The notes beneath the pieces were generated by a model that was not told the origin of the DNA, ran no database searches, and saw only the letters and a program-made list of their open reading frames with translations. This document shows positions 10,480 to 20,368 of a stretch of DNA of 64,000 bases, one piece after another; the first letter of the stretch is position 1; every line of letters starts with the position of its first letter. The translations under genes and the position numbers were made by a program. Source of the DNA: Posidonia oceanica (taxonomy: Eukaryota > Streptophyta > Magnoliopsida > Alismatales > Posidoniaceae). The DNA lies in assembly GCA_037176725.1 (NCBI GenBank), contig JAZBRS010000020.1, positions 87,614,001 to 87,678,000 of the forward strand, in the 5' to 3' direction.

Positions 10480-10497
10480 TGGCGACTCCGCTGGGGA
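10480..10497 (+). promoter_or_regulatory. Primer-binding site of element E (tRNA-Arg type)
   Basis: TGGCGACTCCGCTGGGGA is complementary, with one mismatch from memory of the plant sequence, to the 3' end of tRNA-Arg(ACG), including CCA. Element B has nearly the same site at the same place. Confidence 0.8.
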
Positions 10498-10684
10498 TGC
10501 AAGACTCCAGCTTTCGTTTTGGCTTTTTGCTTGCATGGTTTTTTCGCTTGTGCATGCCTTGCCTGCTTAGCTGTTTGCTTATCCCTGCTTTATTTCTTGC
10601 TTAATGCCATGCTTACATGCCTTTTGAGTGGTGAATGTTTTATTTTACACAATTGCTATGCCACTACACTTGCACATACCATGG
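10498..10684 (+). other. Element E leader, first segment
   Basis: Non-coding leader after the PBS, interrupted at 10684 by element B. It continues at 39363. The piece is similar in composition and position to the leader of B (reverse complement of 32780-33270). Confidence 0.7.
10680..10684 (+). repeat. Target-site duplication of element B, left copy
   Basis: CATGG directly before the LTR. The identical CATGG follows the other LTR at 39358-39362. Confidence 0.93.
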
Positions 10685-10840
10685 TGTAGCGATCCCCCGT
10701 GGGTAGCTTCCGCGATCGTCACTGATCAGGAAGACCAGGTTTACTATTAGCGGGTGATCCAAGGAGGAAACTCGACTCAAAACACCGAAAAAAGAGGCAA
10801 AAAGCCAAAGGGAAGAAGAAAAGGAAAGAAAAGACAAAAG

Positions 10841-10850
10841 AGAGTCGCCA
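10841..10850 (-). promoter_or_regulatory. PBS-like box inside the B 3' LTR
   Basis: Reads TGGCGACTCT on the - strand after AATAGACATGG. It matches the first nine bases of the true PBS but lies about 160 bases before the LTR end. The same box is in the other B LTR (33440-33449), in S1 (47748-47757) and, mutated, in S2 and in the C and E LTR pieces. Confidence 0.6.
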
Positions 10851-11029
10851 CCATGTCTATTAAGTTGGGAGATAAGGAAAACCGGGCAAATGCATGAAAG
10901 ACAAGCAAAACCACACAAGAAGATGCAATTCAATGCAAATGCTATGCAAAGAGGATATCTCGTGCCAAGGAGGAGGGCAAAAGGGTCATTGCGGGCCAGA
11001 GAAAGGGTAAGGACTCTTGTTACGCACGG

Positions 11030-11050
11030 GGAAGGTGTTAGGCACCCCCA
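11030..11050 (-). promoter_or_regulatory. Conserved GGTGCCTAACACC hairpin motif, B 3' LTR
   Basis: On the - strand GGGGGTGCCTAACACCTTCC. GGTG and CACC can pair around CCTAA. The motif recurs in all LTR families here except A/D: 9381, 10147, 33631-33650 (- strand), 47528 and 60625. Confidence 0.7.
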
Positions 11051-11289
11051 ACAAGCTCGAGAAGTGGTCTTTCTAGGCTTACGCTCGCTTTTGAAGGGAA
11101 ATGCATGCTTTGAATGCCTAAGTGCCATGAATGCCTAATTAGATGCTCAAATGTGTGCTCTAAATGTTGGAATGCGTGAAAGGAATTAAACGTGCTATCT
11201 AAGTGCTTAGCAGCACTGTCTATGTTCCGAACTGGGCGAACCCTGGTTCGTGAGAACTCCAGGCAGTAAGCATCACTGCCCTAATGCAA

Positions 11290-11645
11290 ATGCAAGCGAT
11301 TAAAACAAAATGCCGGTAAAACCACACAATGCAGGGGTGCGACAAGCAAAGGGGAAAGCAAATCTGGGCAGAAAACAAGCGATGCAAATGTAAAAGCAAA
11401 ACATCGAAAATGCCACGCACTGCAGGGGTATGACAAGCAAAGGGGGAAGCAAATCCAGGCGAAAAACAGGCGATGCAAACATAAAAACAAAACATCGGAA
11501 AAGCCACGCAATGCAGGGGTAAGACAAGCAAAGGGGAAAGCAAATCCAGGCAGAAAACAAGCGATGCAAACGTAAAAACAAAACATCGGAAAAAGCCACA
11601 CAATGTAGGGGTATGACAAGCAAAGGGGAAGATTAGACGACATGA
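11290..11645 (-). repeat. 91-base tandem repeats in the B 3' LTR
   Basis: Nearly four copies of a unit of about 91 bases that includes GACAAGCAAAGGGG and GCGATGCAAA. The same array is in the other LTR at about 33890-34245. Overlapping ORFs of up to 159 codons on the - strand arise from the repeat and are not genes. In S1 and S2 the corresponding place holds 30-base repeats, about one third of this unit. Confidence 0.8.
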
Positions 11646-14600
11646 CGGGCGTCAACCGGGTAGTTAGGGCTGCCAGCCCAGATGCAAAGGAGAGATAAGC
11701 GATGTGAGTGTAAGAACAAACACTGGAAGAGCCACACAATGCACGTGTGAAGACCTGCAAAGGGGAAAGGAAGCAAGTGAAGGGATTACCACTATTCTGT
11801 GACTATTTCTCACTAAACCATCCCACAATGTGTCTCGCACGCTGCCCAAAGCTCGCTGTGCAATCGGATCATGGAAAAGGGGGAAGAAGGCCGCGATCAG
11901 TAGTGAATCTGAGGGAAAACTCAACCCAAAAACACTAAGAAGACGTGAAAAGAGGAAGCAGAGTAGATAGGCAAGAAGAGAAGCTCTATTCTACATGCGT
12001 GGAAAACGAGACGTGAAAACAATGCTTGCAAATGCAACAAATGATATGCAGTGATTCAGAAGGACTTACCTTGGAGATCTGAGGCCTGATCTGAGATGAT
12101 CTTGGTCAGCAGGGAAGTCCGCTCTGCCAGGACAATCCAGGTAGCTTGGTTGCGAAGATCCGACGGTCCGATCGGAAGATATCCAGGCTTCAAGGCAGAA
12201 GGCCCAAGGGCCTAGGAAGAGAAGGGATCTAAGTGCAAAAAGGTCCTAGGGGCGTGTAGAATAGGTCCTCCCACATACATGGGAGCTAAGGGTGCTCAAA
12301 AGTGTCCTAAGATACTAAGTGCAATGATGTATGGGTGCAATGCATGTAAAAGTGCAAAGAAAAGGACCTATGTGCAAATAGGAAAAGTGCAGGGGCTTAT
12401 GTGCAAAACAAACCTAAATGTGTGCAAAGGAGTGCAAATGTATGCAAGAATGCTAAAACAGGGGTGCATGGGCTAAATGCAATGTTAATTGGGATGAATG
12501 TGTGCAAAAATGCAAGAAAATGACCTAAATGCAATTTTCAGAAAACTTATGGGCTAAGATGCAAAAAATAGCAAACAGGCACAAATCTCAAAAAGAAAAC
12601 CTGCACGGGACCCTCATGCAACTTTGGAAAAGTTTGGACAGAAGAAACAAAGCCAAGAAGCATTAAAAAACCACAAAAGGTCGTCCTAGGGACCCATGTG
12701 CAATTTCCAAGAAAACCAAGACTAAATGGCAAATTCAGAAAGAAAACAGGCATGCACAGCCACAGCAGTGTTCAAAAACTGGGTGCAACCTAAACAGGGT
12801 CTAGGTTTGAAAGCAAAGCTAGGGGATAATCACATGGAAGCAAAACAACTTTGGAAGGACCTATATGCAATCTTTTGAAAAAGATAAGGGCCTATCTGCA
12901 AACGAAACAGAAACTTGGGGGCACTTTGAAGCTTAGAAGGACCTGAAAGCAAAAAATAAAAACCTCTGGACTAAACAGAAAGTCCAAGAAAAACCCAAAA
13001 CATGCTACAGTTCATGTACAAAGGACCCAAATGCCATTAAAATAAAAATCAGGACTAAAATGCAAGTCCAGAAGAAATCAAAACCTCTTGTAAAACAAGA
13101 AGGAGGACCAATCTGCAAATATGAGAAACCATTGGGCTGAAATGCAAAGCCAGGAAAACCACACAGACACAGCAATTCAAGAAGGAGGGACCTCTATGCA
13201 ATAAAAATAAAACAAGGGGCTTTTCTACAAAAAGAAAGCATATACATTCCACAGCACAGAGGGACCCAAGTGTAAATAAAGAAAACCCAGGGGCTTTAGA
13301 GAAAAATATGCAAAGCACAGTGAGCCACAAGAGGATCAAAATGCAAATAAAGTAAATATCTTGGTTTTTCAGCAATTTTATAAGATAAGAAAAAGGAAAA
13401 TGGATGAAAGATGCATGCTGCGTGGACCTAGATGTAATAATCTAAAACTAAGATAGTTTCATGCAATGCAGTATGATAAGAAAAAGAAAATTAAATGAAG
13501 ATGAACTGTGGTGGATCTAAATGCAAAAATGAGTAAATGCAAGGGTCTGGATGCAAAAGGCCAAAAAACTACAGCACACAGAGGGACTAGAAAGCTAATA
13601 AACAAAATAGGAGCACTTTTTATTAATGTTGTATGCAGTTAACTTAGAGATTAAATGAAACATTAATTGAAATAGGACTAAATTGCAGATATAATGAATG
13701 CAAGGGCTAAGCTGCAAAAAGACCAAACAAACACATGGTATTTAACATAACAGAGGACCTATGTGCAAGAAATTAAAAGATCGGGGGCATATAGTAATAT
13801 TGACATGGTTTGAGAACTGAAATAAATAAGCAAACTATATACAAGCACAGTAAAGTAAATAAATGAAGGACTGGCATGTAAATATAAGAAACTAATGTAT
13901 TTAACTGCAATGTAAATAAAACAAAGAAAATAAAAACGACGCTACAGTAACATGCATGCAGATGCGGCGAAGCTCTGTGTGATCCGGCAACGCTGCCGGA
14001 GAAGATGAGAAGCCCGACGACTTCAGGAGAGAAGCACAGGTAACAGAAAGCTAAGGCAAAGGGCTCGAAAGCAAGAGGGGGTTCAGGTGAGCCCCTCGAG
14101 AAAGGAGTCTACCTGTGGTGCTGTCCGGAGTGAGCTGACGACGTGAGGATGATCGGAGCTCTGAGACAGAAGCGGAGGGAGCTGCTGGAGCGGCCGCGGA
14201 GCTTGGCGACGGGTCTGGCATGCTCGTGGGATCAGTGCGGAGCTTCCTGGACGGAGATGGAATGGCTGCGCTACGCCGGGCCCGAGGAGGTCTCAGCACT
14301 GGAACAAGTGGGTGCTGAGGGTTGTCTGGGTGCTCTGGAGCTCTGGAAGTAGTGGGGAGGCTTGGGTTCGCTCAAGGGGACTCACAGGAGGCTCTCGGTG
14401 CTGTCAAAATTGGGTGTGATGGTCAACAACGGTGGGAATTCTTCTGGTTTTGTTTGGGTGCTTTTGGGTAAAAGTGGATGTCAGGAGGCACAGGGCTCGT
14501 GCGGGCAATTGGGGGCTATTGCGCATGAGAAGGGGAGTGGCTTGAGGTCTGGAGAGGTGGCAGAGGCTTGAGCAATGAAGTCGTTACTCAAACCGAAGAT

Positions 14601-15334
14601 TCTGGCTTACTCTGGGCTGTGGCAGTCTCAGCGGGTGAGGGGCGAGGTCGGACGGTGGTGACGTCAGCTGGGGTGATGGCTGTGACCGTTGGGAGGGTGG
14701 CTAGGATCGAGGCTGGCCACAGAAGTCGCGAGGGCATCAGGAGGGAGTTAATGGTGTTGGACTGAAATGAGCTGGAAGAGGTCTGTGGTGAGTTGTGGGT
14801 TTGCTAGGGGCTTGGGTCCGGTTTGGGAGGATGCTTGGGTTTGAGAGGGTGGTCTGGGTTCGGTCTGAGGGAGAGGAGAGGTGTTGGTTTGCTGGGATTC
14901 TGGTTTGGAGAGAATTGGGTTTTGTTGGGTGAGCTTGGTTCTATAGGTGTTGGGGGCTGGTTCTAGGGAGGTTTAGGTGCTGGTGAGATTGGTTTTGTTC
15001 TAGGGAAGAGGTGATGTTGGTCTGGGTCTGTGGGGTAGGGGTTTAGGTGCTGGATTTGCTTGGGATTTGGGTGAGCTTGGGATGTTGGTTCTGCAAAGGG
15101 TTTAAGTGTTTGAGGGGGGCTTGGTTTTGCTGGTGAGGAGTGGATTTTGGTGAGCTGGGTTGGGTTTGAATTTTGGGTGAGCTTGGGTTCAGTTTTTGGG
15201 TGAGAATGGGTGGATGCAGAGGAGGTGAAAGCTGGTTTTTGGAGGAGATTGGGCGGGAGAGGGAAGGAGTGAAAAAAGAAGAAAAAGGAGGAGATGCTGT
15301 GGGCTTGGGCCAACTTGAAAAAGGGGGAGGAAAA

Positions 15335-15440
15335 GAGGAAAAAAAAAGAAAGGAAAAAAGAAGAAGAAGAAGAAGAAATAAGGAGAAGAAGAAGAGAAGA
15401 AAGAGGAAAAAAGAAAAAAAGAAAAAAAGAAAAAGGGCTT
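15335..15440 (+). repeat. Purine tract (GAA/AGA-rich) in the B 3' LTR
   Basis: Almost pure A and G for about 100 bases (GAAGAAGAAG, AAAAAAAGAAAGG). The matching tract in the 5' LTR is 37930-38040. It codes for nothing recognisable. Confidence 0.8.
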
Positions 15441-15879
15441 AGTGGGCCTTGGGCTTGATTAGGATTTTTGCTTTGTTTTTTTATTGGATTAGGTTTGATT
15501 TAATTTAAATGGATTTGGTTGTTGATTGTTTAAATTGATTAAATTCAAGTCGAATTTGATTTTGTGCTTTAAATGGGTTTTAGGATTTCTTAAAATGGGG
15601 TTTACGAGTTTAGTTTGTTTTTTAATGAGTTTGGATGTGTGACTTTGGTTAGTTTTAAATTTAAATGAGTTTTGATTTGTTTAAGTGGGTTTTGCCTTTA
15701 ATTGTTAACTTCGAATTGGTTTTAGTTCTTAATTGGGTTTGAAGATGGGCTTTGCATTTTAAGTGGGCTTGAGGCCTTGATTAGATTTAATTAGGTTGTA
15801 GTTGTGATTTGGATTTGCATGGATTAGTTTTAGGTTTTAGAGTTTTAAGTTTTTTTAGGGTCTTGATTAGGATTTTATT

Positions 15880-16200
15880 AAAGTCTTGATTAGGGTTTAA
15901 GTTTTTAGGGTTTTGGAGTTTTCAGTGGATTAGGTTTTTAGTGTTGTAGGGTTTAGGAGTTTTGAGTGGTTTAGGTTGTGTTGTAGGGTTTAGGGTTTAG
16001 GGTTTAGTATGGTTGTAGGGTTTAGGGTTTAAGGAGGGTTTAGGGTTTAGGAATGTTTTAGGGTTTAATGTTTAGAGTTGTAGGGGTTTAAGAGGGTTTT
16101 AGGGTTTAGATGTTGTAGGGTTTAATGTTTAGAGTTGGGTTTAGATGTTGTAGGGTTTAGGGTTTAGGGTTTAGGGTTTAATATGGTTTAGTGTGGTTGT
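15880..16200 (+). repeat. Telomere-like TTTAGGG repeats in the B 3' LTR
   Basis: Many GGGTTTAG words, with short perfect runs of two to three TTTAGGG units (about 15985-16005 and 16150-16175), separated by diverged versions such as TTTAATG and TTGTAGGG. Present in the 5' LTR at 38480-38770 as well, so it belongs to the LTR and is not a chromosome end. Confidence 0.8.
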
Positions 16201-16793
16201 GGAAAAGAGAGAAAGAAAGGAAGAAGGAAATAAAAGAAGAGAAGAAGGGAGGAAAAGAGATTAAAGATTGAATAAGCATGGGATAAGATAAAAATAAAAT
16301 AAAATAAGGATAAAATAGAGGGAAGAGAGGAGAATAAGCTGGGCCCATTGGAGAGCAAGAAAAAAGGAAAAAAGAGAGGAAAAGAAGGAGGATATGGAGG
16401 AGAGAGAAAAGAATAATCAGGAGAGAGAAAAAAGATAATTTGAAGAGAGAAAAGGATAATCTGAAGAGAAAGAAGGTGAAAGGCTTTGGTTTGGAGGTGG
16501 GTTTTGCATGTGTGTGACCTAGGGCTTCTAGGGTTTAACCTAGGGTTTTCTAGGGTTTTAAAAGAGATTTTTGGAGGGTTTTTGGATGGTTCAAGGTTTG
16601 AGGTTTGAGGAGGGTTTGGGTTTGGTTTGAAAGTTTGGTTTTGGGGAATGATATTGGTCTTGGAATGGGAGAAGGTTTAGGGTTGAAGGAGGGTGAGCTA
16701 CCAGACCTCAAAACTAGTTCTAGAGTGCTCCCAGAGTGTTCCTAGAGTGATCCTAGCTAGCTGAGACCCCTTGGCTAAAGTGGGGTGTCTACA

Positions 16794-16806
16794 GATGCCC
16801 CTCCCT
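16794..16806 (-). promoter_or_regulatory. Polypurine tract of element B
   Basis: On the - strand AGGGAGGGG followed by CATC, directly before TGTAGACACC of the 3' LTR. Same layout as in A and D. Confidence 0.85.
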
Positions 16807-17635
16807 GAGCGAGGTCAAGGAGACCGAGGCCGCTGCTCAGGGTTGACAAGACACCCCACCCGAACCGGCGGGCGCGAAGCATGTATGCGTGGGCACTATC
16901 CCGACAGATGCGCTAGAAGTCATAACCCATCGCCAGAATGCAAATGCAAATGCAAATGCAGATGTGAATGCTGATGTAATGCAATGCGATGACGATGCAA
17001 TGCGAATGCAGTGCTGATATGCTGCTGTTGTCAATGTTGATATTGAACCAATATGCAATTATGCATACTGATACTATGCATGAGGGGATGCCATGCTGAT
17101 GCATGATGATATGCTACTGATGTTAAAGTTGATGTTGAACCAATATGCAAATATGGTGCGCCGCGCCGGGCTCCGCTAGGGGGGGCACGAGCGATGCATG
17201 CATGTGATGCGAAATGCGACCTCGCCGGGGGAAGACATGCCGCGATTGCACGTATGATGCTGATGCCGCTATCTAGCATGCAGTGCTGATGCGATGGATG
17301 GTGAGTTGACGGACTCATCATCGGATAGTTAGGGTTATCAGCCCAAGGAGTTGATGGACTCGTTGCTGGATAGTTGGGGGTTATCAACCCAAGGAAAACG
17401 ACGCCAGACAGGGTGATGGGTGTCATCCAGGCAGTTTGGGCTGCCAGCCCAGAGAAGGAAGGGGAGCTTGTCCTCGCCTGAGGAAGCAAGCAAATGACTA
17501 GATCAGCGCGGAGCAAAGGGGGCAAAATCCCTACGTAAAAGAAAAGGGGGCATCTTTTCTACCGAGAGAGTTAGCAAGAAAAGGGGACACACAATAGATG
17601 ATAGGTTTCGGACCTACCGACCGCAAAGGGGGGGC
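16807..17635. other. Element B 3' region next to the PPT: ATGCAA repeats and hairpin words
   Basis: 16936-17130 is rich in ATGCAA/ATGCTGATG words. 17300-17460 carries short self-complementary words such as GATAGTTGGGGGTTATC, TGAGTTGACGGACTCA and GGGCTGCCAGCCC. 17600-17625 has GATAGGTTTCGGACCTACC. It reads as a degenerate, more varied relative of the array that follows. No gene is seen. Confidence 0.65.
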
Positions 17636-17639
17636 AGGG

Positions 17640-19540
17640 ATGATAAGTGCAAGCCTTATCAAGACCAAGAGGGGCTAGGAATGATAGGTGCGAGCCCTAT
17701 CAAGACCAGGGAGAGACAGGAAGACGTCAGGAATGATAAGTGCAAGCCTTATCAAGACCGGACCGCCAGGAATGATAGGTGCAAGCCCTATCAAGACCAG
17801 AAAGAGGTCAGGAATGATAAGTGCAAGCCTTATTAAGACCGGACCGCCAGGAATGATAGGTGCAAGCGCTATCAAGACCAGGAAGAGGTTAGGAATGATA
17901 AGTGCAAGCCTTATCAAGACCAGACTGCCAGGAATGATAGGTGCAAGCCCTATCAAGACCAGGAAGAGGTCAGGAATGATAAGTGCAAGCCTTATCAAGA
18001 CCGGACCGCCAGGAATGATAGGTGCAAGCCCTATCAAGACCAGGAAGAGGTTAGGAATGATAAGTGCAAGCCTTATCAAGACCGAACCGCTAGGAATGAT
18101 AGGTGCAAGCCCAATCAAGACCCGGAAGAGACAGGAAGAGGTTAGGAATGATAAGTGTAAGCCTTATCAAGACCAGACCACCAGGAATGATAGGTGCAAG
18201 CCCTATCAAGACCAGGAAGAGGTAAGAAACGGTCAGGAATGATAAGTGCAAGCCTTATCAAGACCGGACCGTCAGGAATGATAGGTGCAAGCCCTACCAA
18301 GACCAAGAAGAGGTCAGGAATGATAAGTGCAAGCCTTATCAAGACCGGACCACCAGGAATGATAGGTGCAAGCCCTATCAAGACTAGGAAGAGGTTAGGA
18401 ATGATAAGTGCAAGCCTTATCAAGACCGGACCGCCAGGAGTGATAGGTGCAAGCCCTATCAAGACCAGGAAGAGGTCAGGAATGATAAGTGCAAGCCTTA
18501 CCAATACCAGACCGCCAAGAATGATAGGTGCAAGCCCTATCAAGACCAGGAAGAGGCAAGAAAAGGTCAAGAATGATAAGTGCAAGCCTTATCAGGACCG
18601 GACCGCCAGGAATGATAGGTGCAAGCCCTATCAAGACCAAGAAGAGGTCAGGAATGATAAGTGCAAGCCTTATCAAGATCGGACTGCCAGGAATGATAGG
18701 TGCAAGCCCTATCAAGACCAGGAAGAGGTCAGGAATGATAAGTGCAAGCCTTATCAAGACCGAACCGCTAGGAATGATAGGTGCAAGCCCAATCAAGACC
18801 CGGAAGAGACAGGAAGAGGTTAGGAATGATAAGTGTAAGCCTTATCAAGACCAGACCACCAGGAATGATAGGTGCAAGCCCTATCAAGACCAGGAAGAGG
18901 TAAGAAACGGTCAGGAATGATAAGTGCAAGCCTTATCAAGACCGGACCGTCAGGAATGATAGGTGCAAGCCCTACCAAGACCAAGAAGAGGTCAGGAATG
19001 ATAAGTGCAAGCCTTATCAAGACCGGACCACCAGGAATGATAGGTGCAAGCCCTATCAAGACTAGGAAGAGGTTAGGAATGATAAGTGCAAGCCTTATCA
19101 AGACCGGACCGCCAGGAGTGATAGGTGCAAGCCCTATCAAGACCAGGAAGAGGTCAGGAATGATAAGTGCAAGCCTTACCAATACCAGACCGCCAAGAAT
19201 GATAGGTGCAAGCCCTATCAAGACCAGGAAGAGGCAAGAAAAGGTCAAGAATGATAAGTGCAAGCCTTATCAGGACCGGACCGCCAGGAATGATAGGTGC
19301 AAGCCCTATCAAGACCAAGAAGAGGTCAGGAATGATAAGTGCAAGCCTTATCAAGATCGGACTGCCAGGAATGATAGGTGCAAGCCCTATCAAGACCAGG
19401 AAGAGGTCAGGAATGATAAGTGCAAGCCTTATCAAGACCGAACCACTAGGAATGATAGGTGCAAGCTCTATCAAGACCAGGAAGAGGTCAGGAATGATAA
19501 GTGCAAGCCTTATCATGACTGGACTGACAGGCTGACAGAT
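17640..19540 (-). repeat. Tandem array of an 81-base unit made of two alternating hairpins
   Basis: About 23 copies of an 81-base unit, each made of two half-units of about 40 bases. One half has TGATAAG, loop TGCAAGC, CTTATCA; the other has TGATAGG, the same loop, CCTATCA. Both give a 7-base-pair stem with a 7-base loop, and they differ by a compensating A-T to G-C pair. Because 81 is divisible by 3, long ORFs (up to 235 codons) appear on both strands; these are artefacts. The array lies between the extra ORF and the 3' LTR, where Tat elements are known to carry variable tandem repeats that can seed satellites. Confidence 0.92.
18050..19405 (-). repeat. Higher-order tandem duplication (two blocks of 678 bases) in the array
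   Basis: Block 18050-18727 is repeated at an offset of 678 bases as 18728-19405. The variant positions (TATCAAGACTAGG, CCAATACCAGACCGCC, CCCAATCAAGACCCGG) recur at the same spacing, and the derived 147-codon frames at 18142-18585 and 18820-19263 are identical. This is a recent duplication of a stretch of already diverged units. Edges are approximate. Confidence 0.85.
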
Positions 19541-20368
19541 GATAGGTTCTGGACCCACCGACCGCGAGAGGGTAACTAATAAGATTCGGACTTATCAGCC
19601 GCAAAAGATTGGAATGTGATAAGTTTCGGACCTATCGACTACATCGGCAAATGATAAGTTTCGGACTTATCGACCGGAAAGGATAGGTTTCGGACCCATC
19701 GACCGCAATAGATCGGAATGTGATAAGTTTCGGACTTATCGGCCGTAAAGGGTACAGGGGCACCAAAATCCGAAGGCGGAGCAAAGAAACTGATGGGCCT
19801 GCGAGAGTTAGGCACGCTGGCTTGGATGGAGCTGGAGTTGTGATGCCGTGGGGTAGCGAAAAAAGATGCCCCTAGTATTAGAGAGGATACCGGGGGACAG
19901 CCAAAGCACCCGTGGCATCGAAAAAGCGATAAACTAAGCTGACGTGCTTGTCAAATGAGTAGTTAGGGCTACCAGCCCGATGATGAGTTGACGGACTCAT
20001 CACTAGATAGTTAGGGGTATCAGCTCGGTGGATACCCAGCTGAGAGCGCTTGGCGGCTTTGCCTGTGTTGACGGTGTTGGTCTGGCATCCAAGTGGAACG
20101 CAGGGTCTTCTTGTAGCTTCCCTTGGTGCTGAGAGCGTTGGTAGTTGCTTCTGAGCTATCAGGGTCTGATAGTGCCCTTCTCATGCTGAAGAAATATGCT
20201 GAAGATATGATTGCAAGACCATGTATGCACCATGTTATGGAAGTCAAACCAAACACACAAGCACATGGTACAAAACACTCTTGCATTAACAAAGTCTTGA
20301 TTACATGCCTATAACAGGCAGAACAGAGTATAGCAAGACTCAAAAAGGGATATGTAGATGTAGACGCC
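19541..20368. other. Hairpin-rich zone with a TTTCGGA loop, then unassigned 3' region
   Basis: 19545-19750 holds about seven copies of words such as GATAAGTTTCGGACTTATC: the same stem pair as the main array but with loop TTTCGGA in place of TGCAAGC. 19940-20040 has GGGCTACCAGCCC-like and TGAGTTGACGGACTCA words. 20050-20368 shows no repeat or gene I can assign. Confidence 0.65.

Larger units (their letters stand above)
10685..16793 (-). mobile_element. 3' LTR of element B
   Basis: On the - strand it runs from TGTAGACACCCC (16793) to CGCTACA (10685). It aligns along its whole length with 33293-39357. It contains a 91-base repeat array, a region of unique GC-rich sequence (14000-15200), a purine tract, TTTAGGG-like repeats and AT-rich stretches. 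ORFs inside it are not conserved as proteins. Confidence 0.95.

Noticed and set aside
10480..10497. tRNA-Arg gene fragment
   Set aside because: Only the 18 bases complementary to the tRNA 3' end are present, at the position of a PBS; no cloverleaf around it.
15880..16200. Chromosome end or ancient fusion site
   Set aside because: The TTTAGGG field is short and degenerate and occurs at the same place in the second LTR.
17640..19540. CRISPR-like regular array
   Set aside because: No unique spacers: the whole 81-base unit is repeated, and the context is a plant retrotransposon.
17688..19579. Long ORFs (up to 235 codons) on both strands of the hairpin array
   Set aside because: The unit of 81 bases is a multiple of 3, so stop-free frames arise on both strands with no composition or homology typical of a protein.
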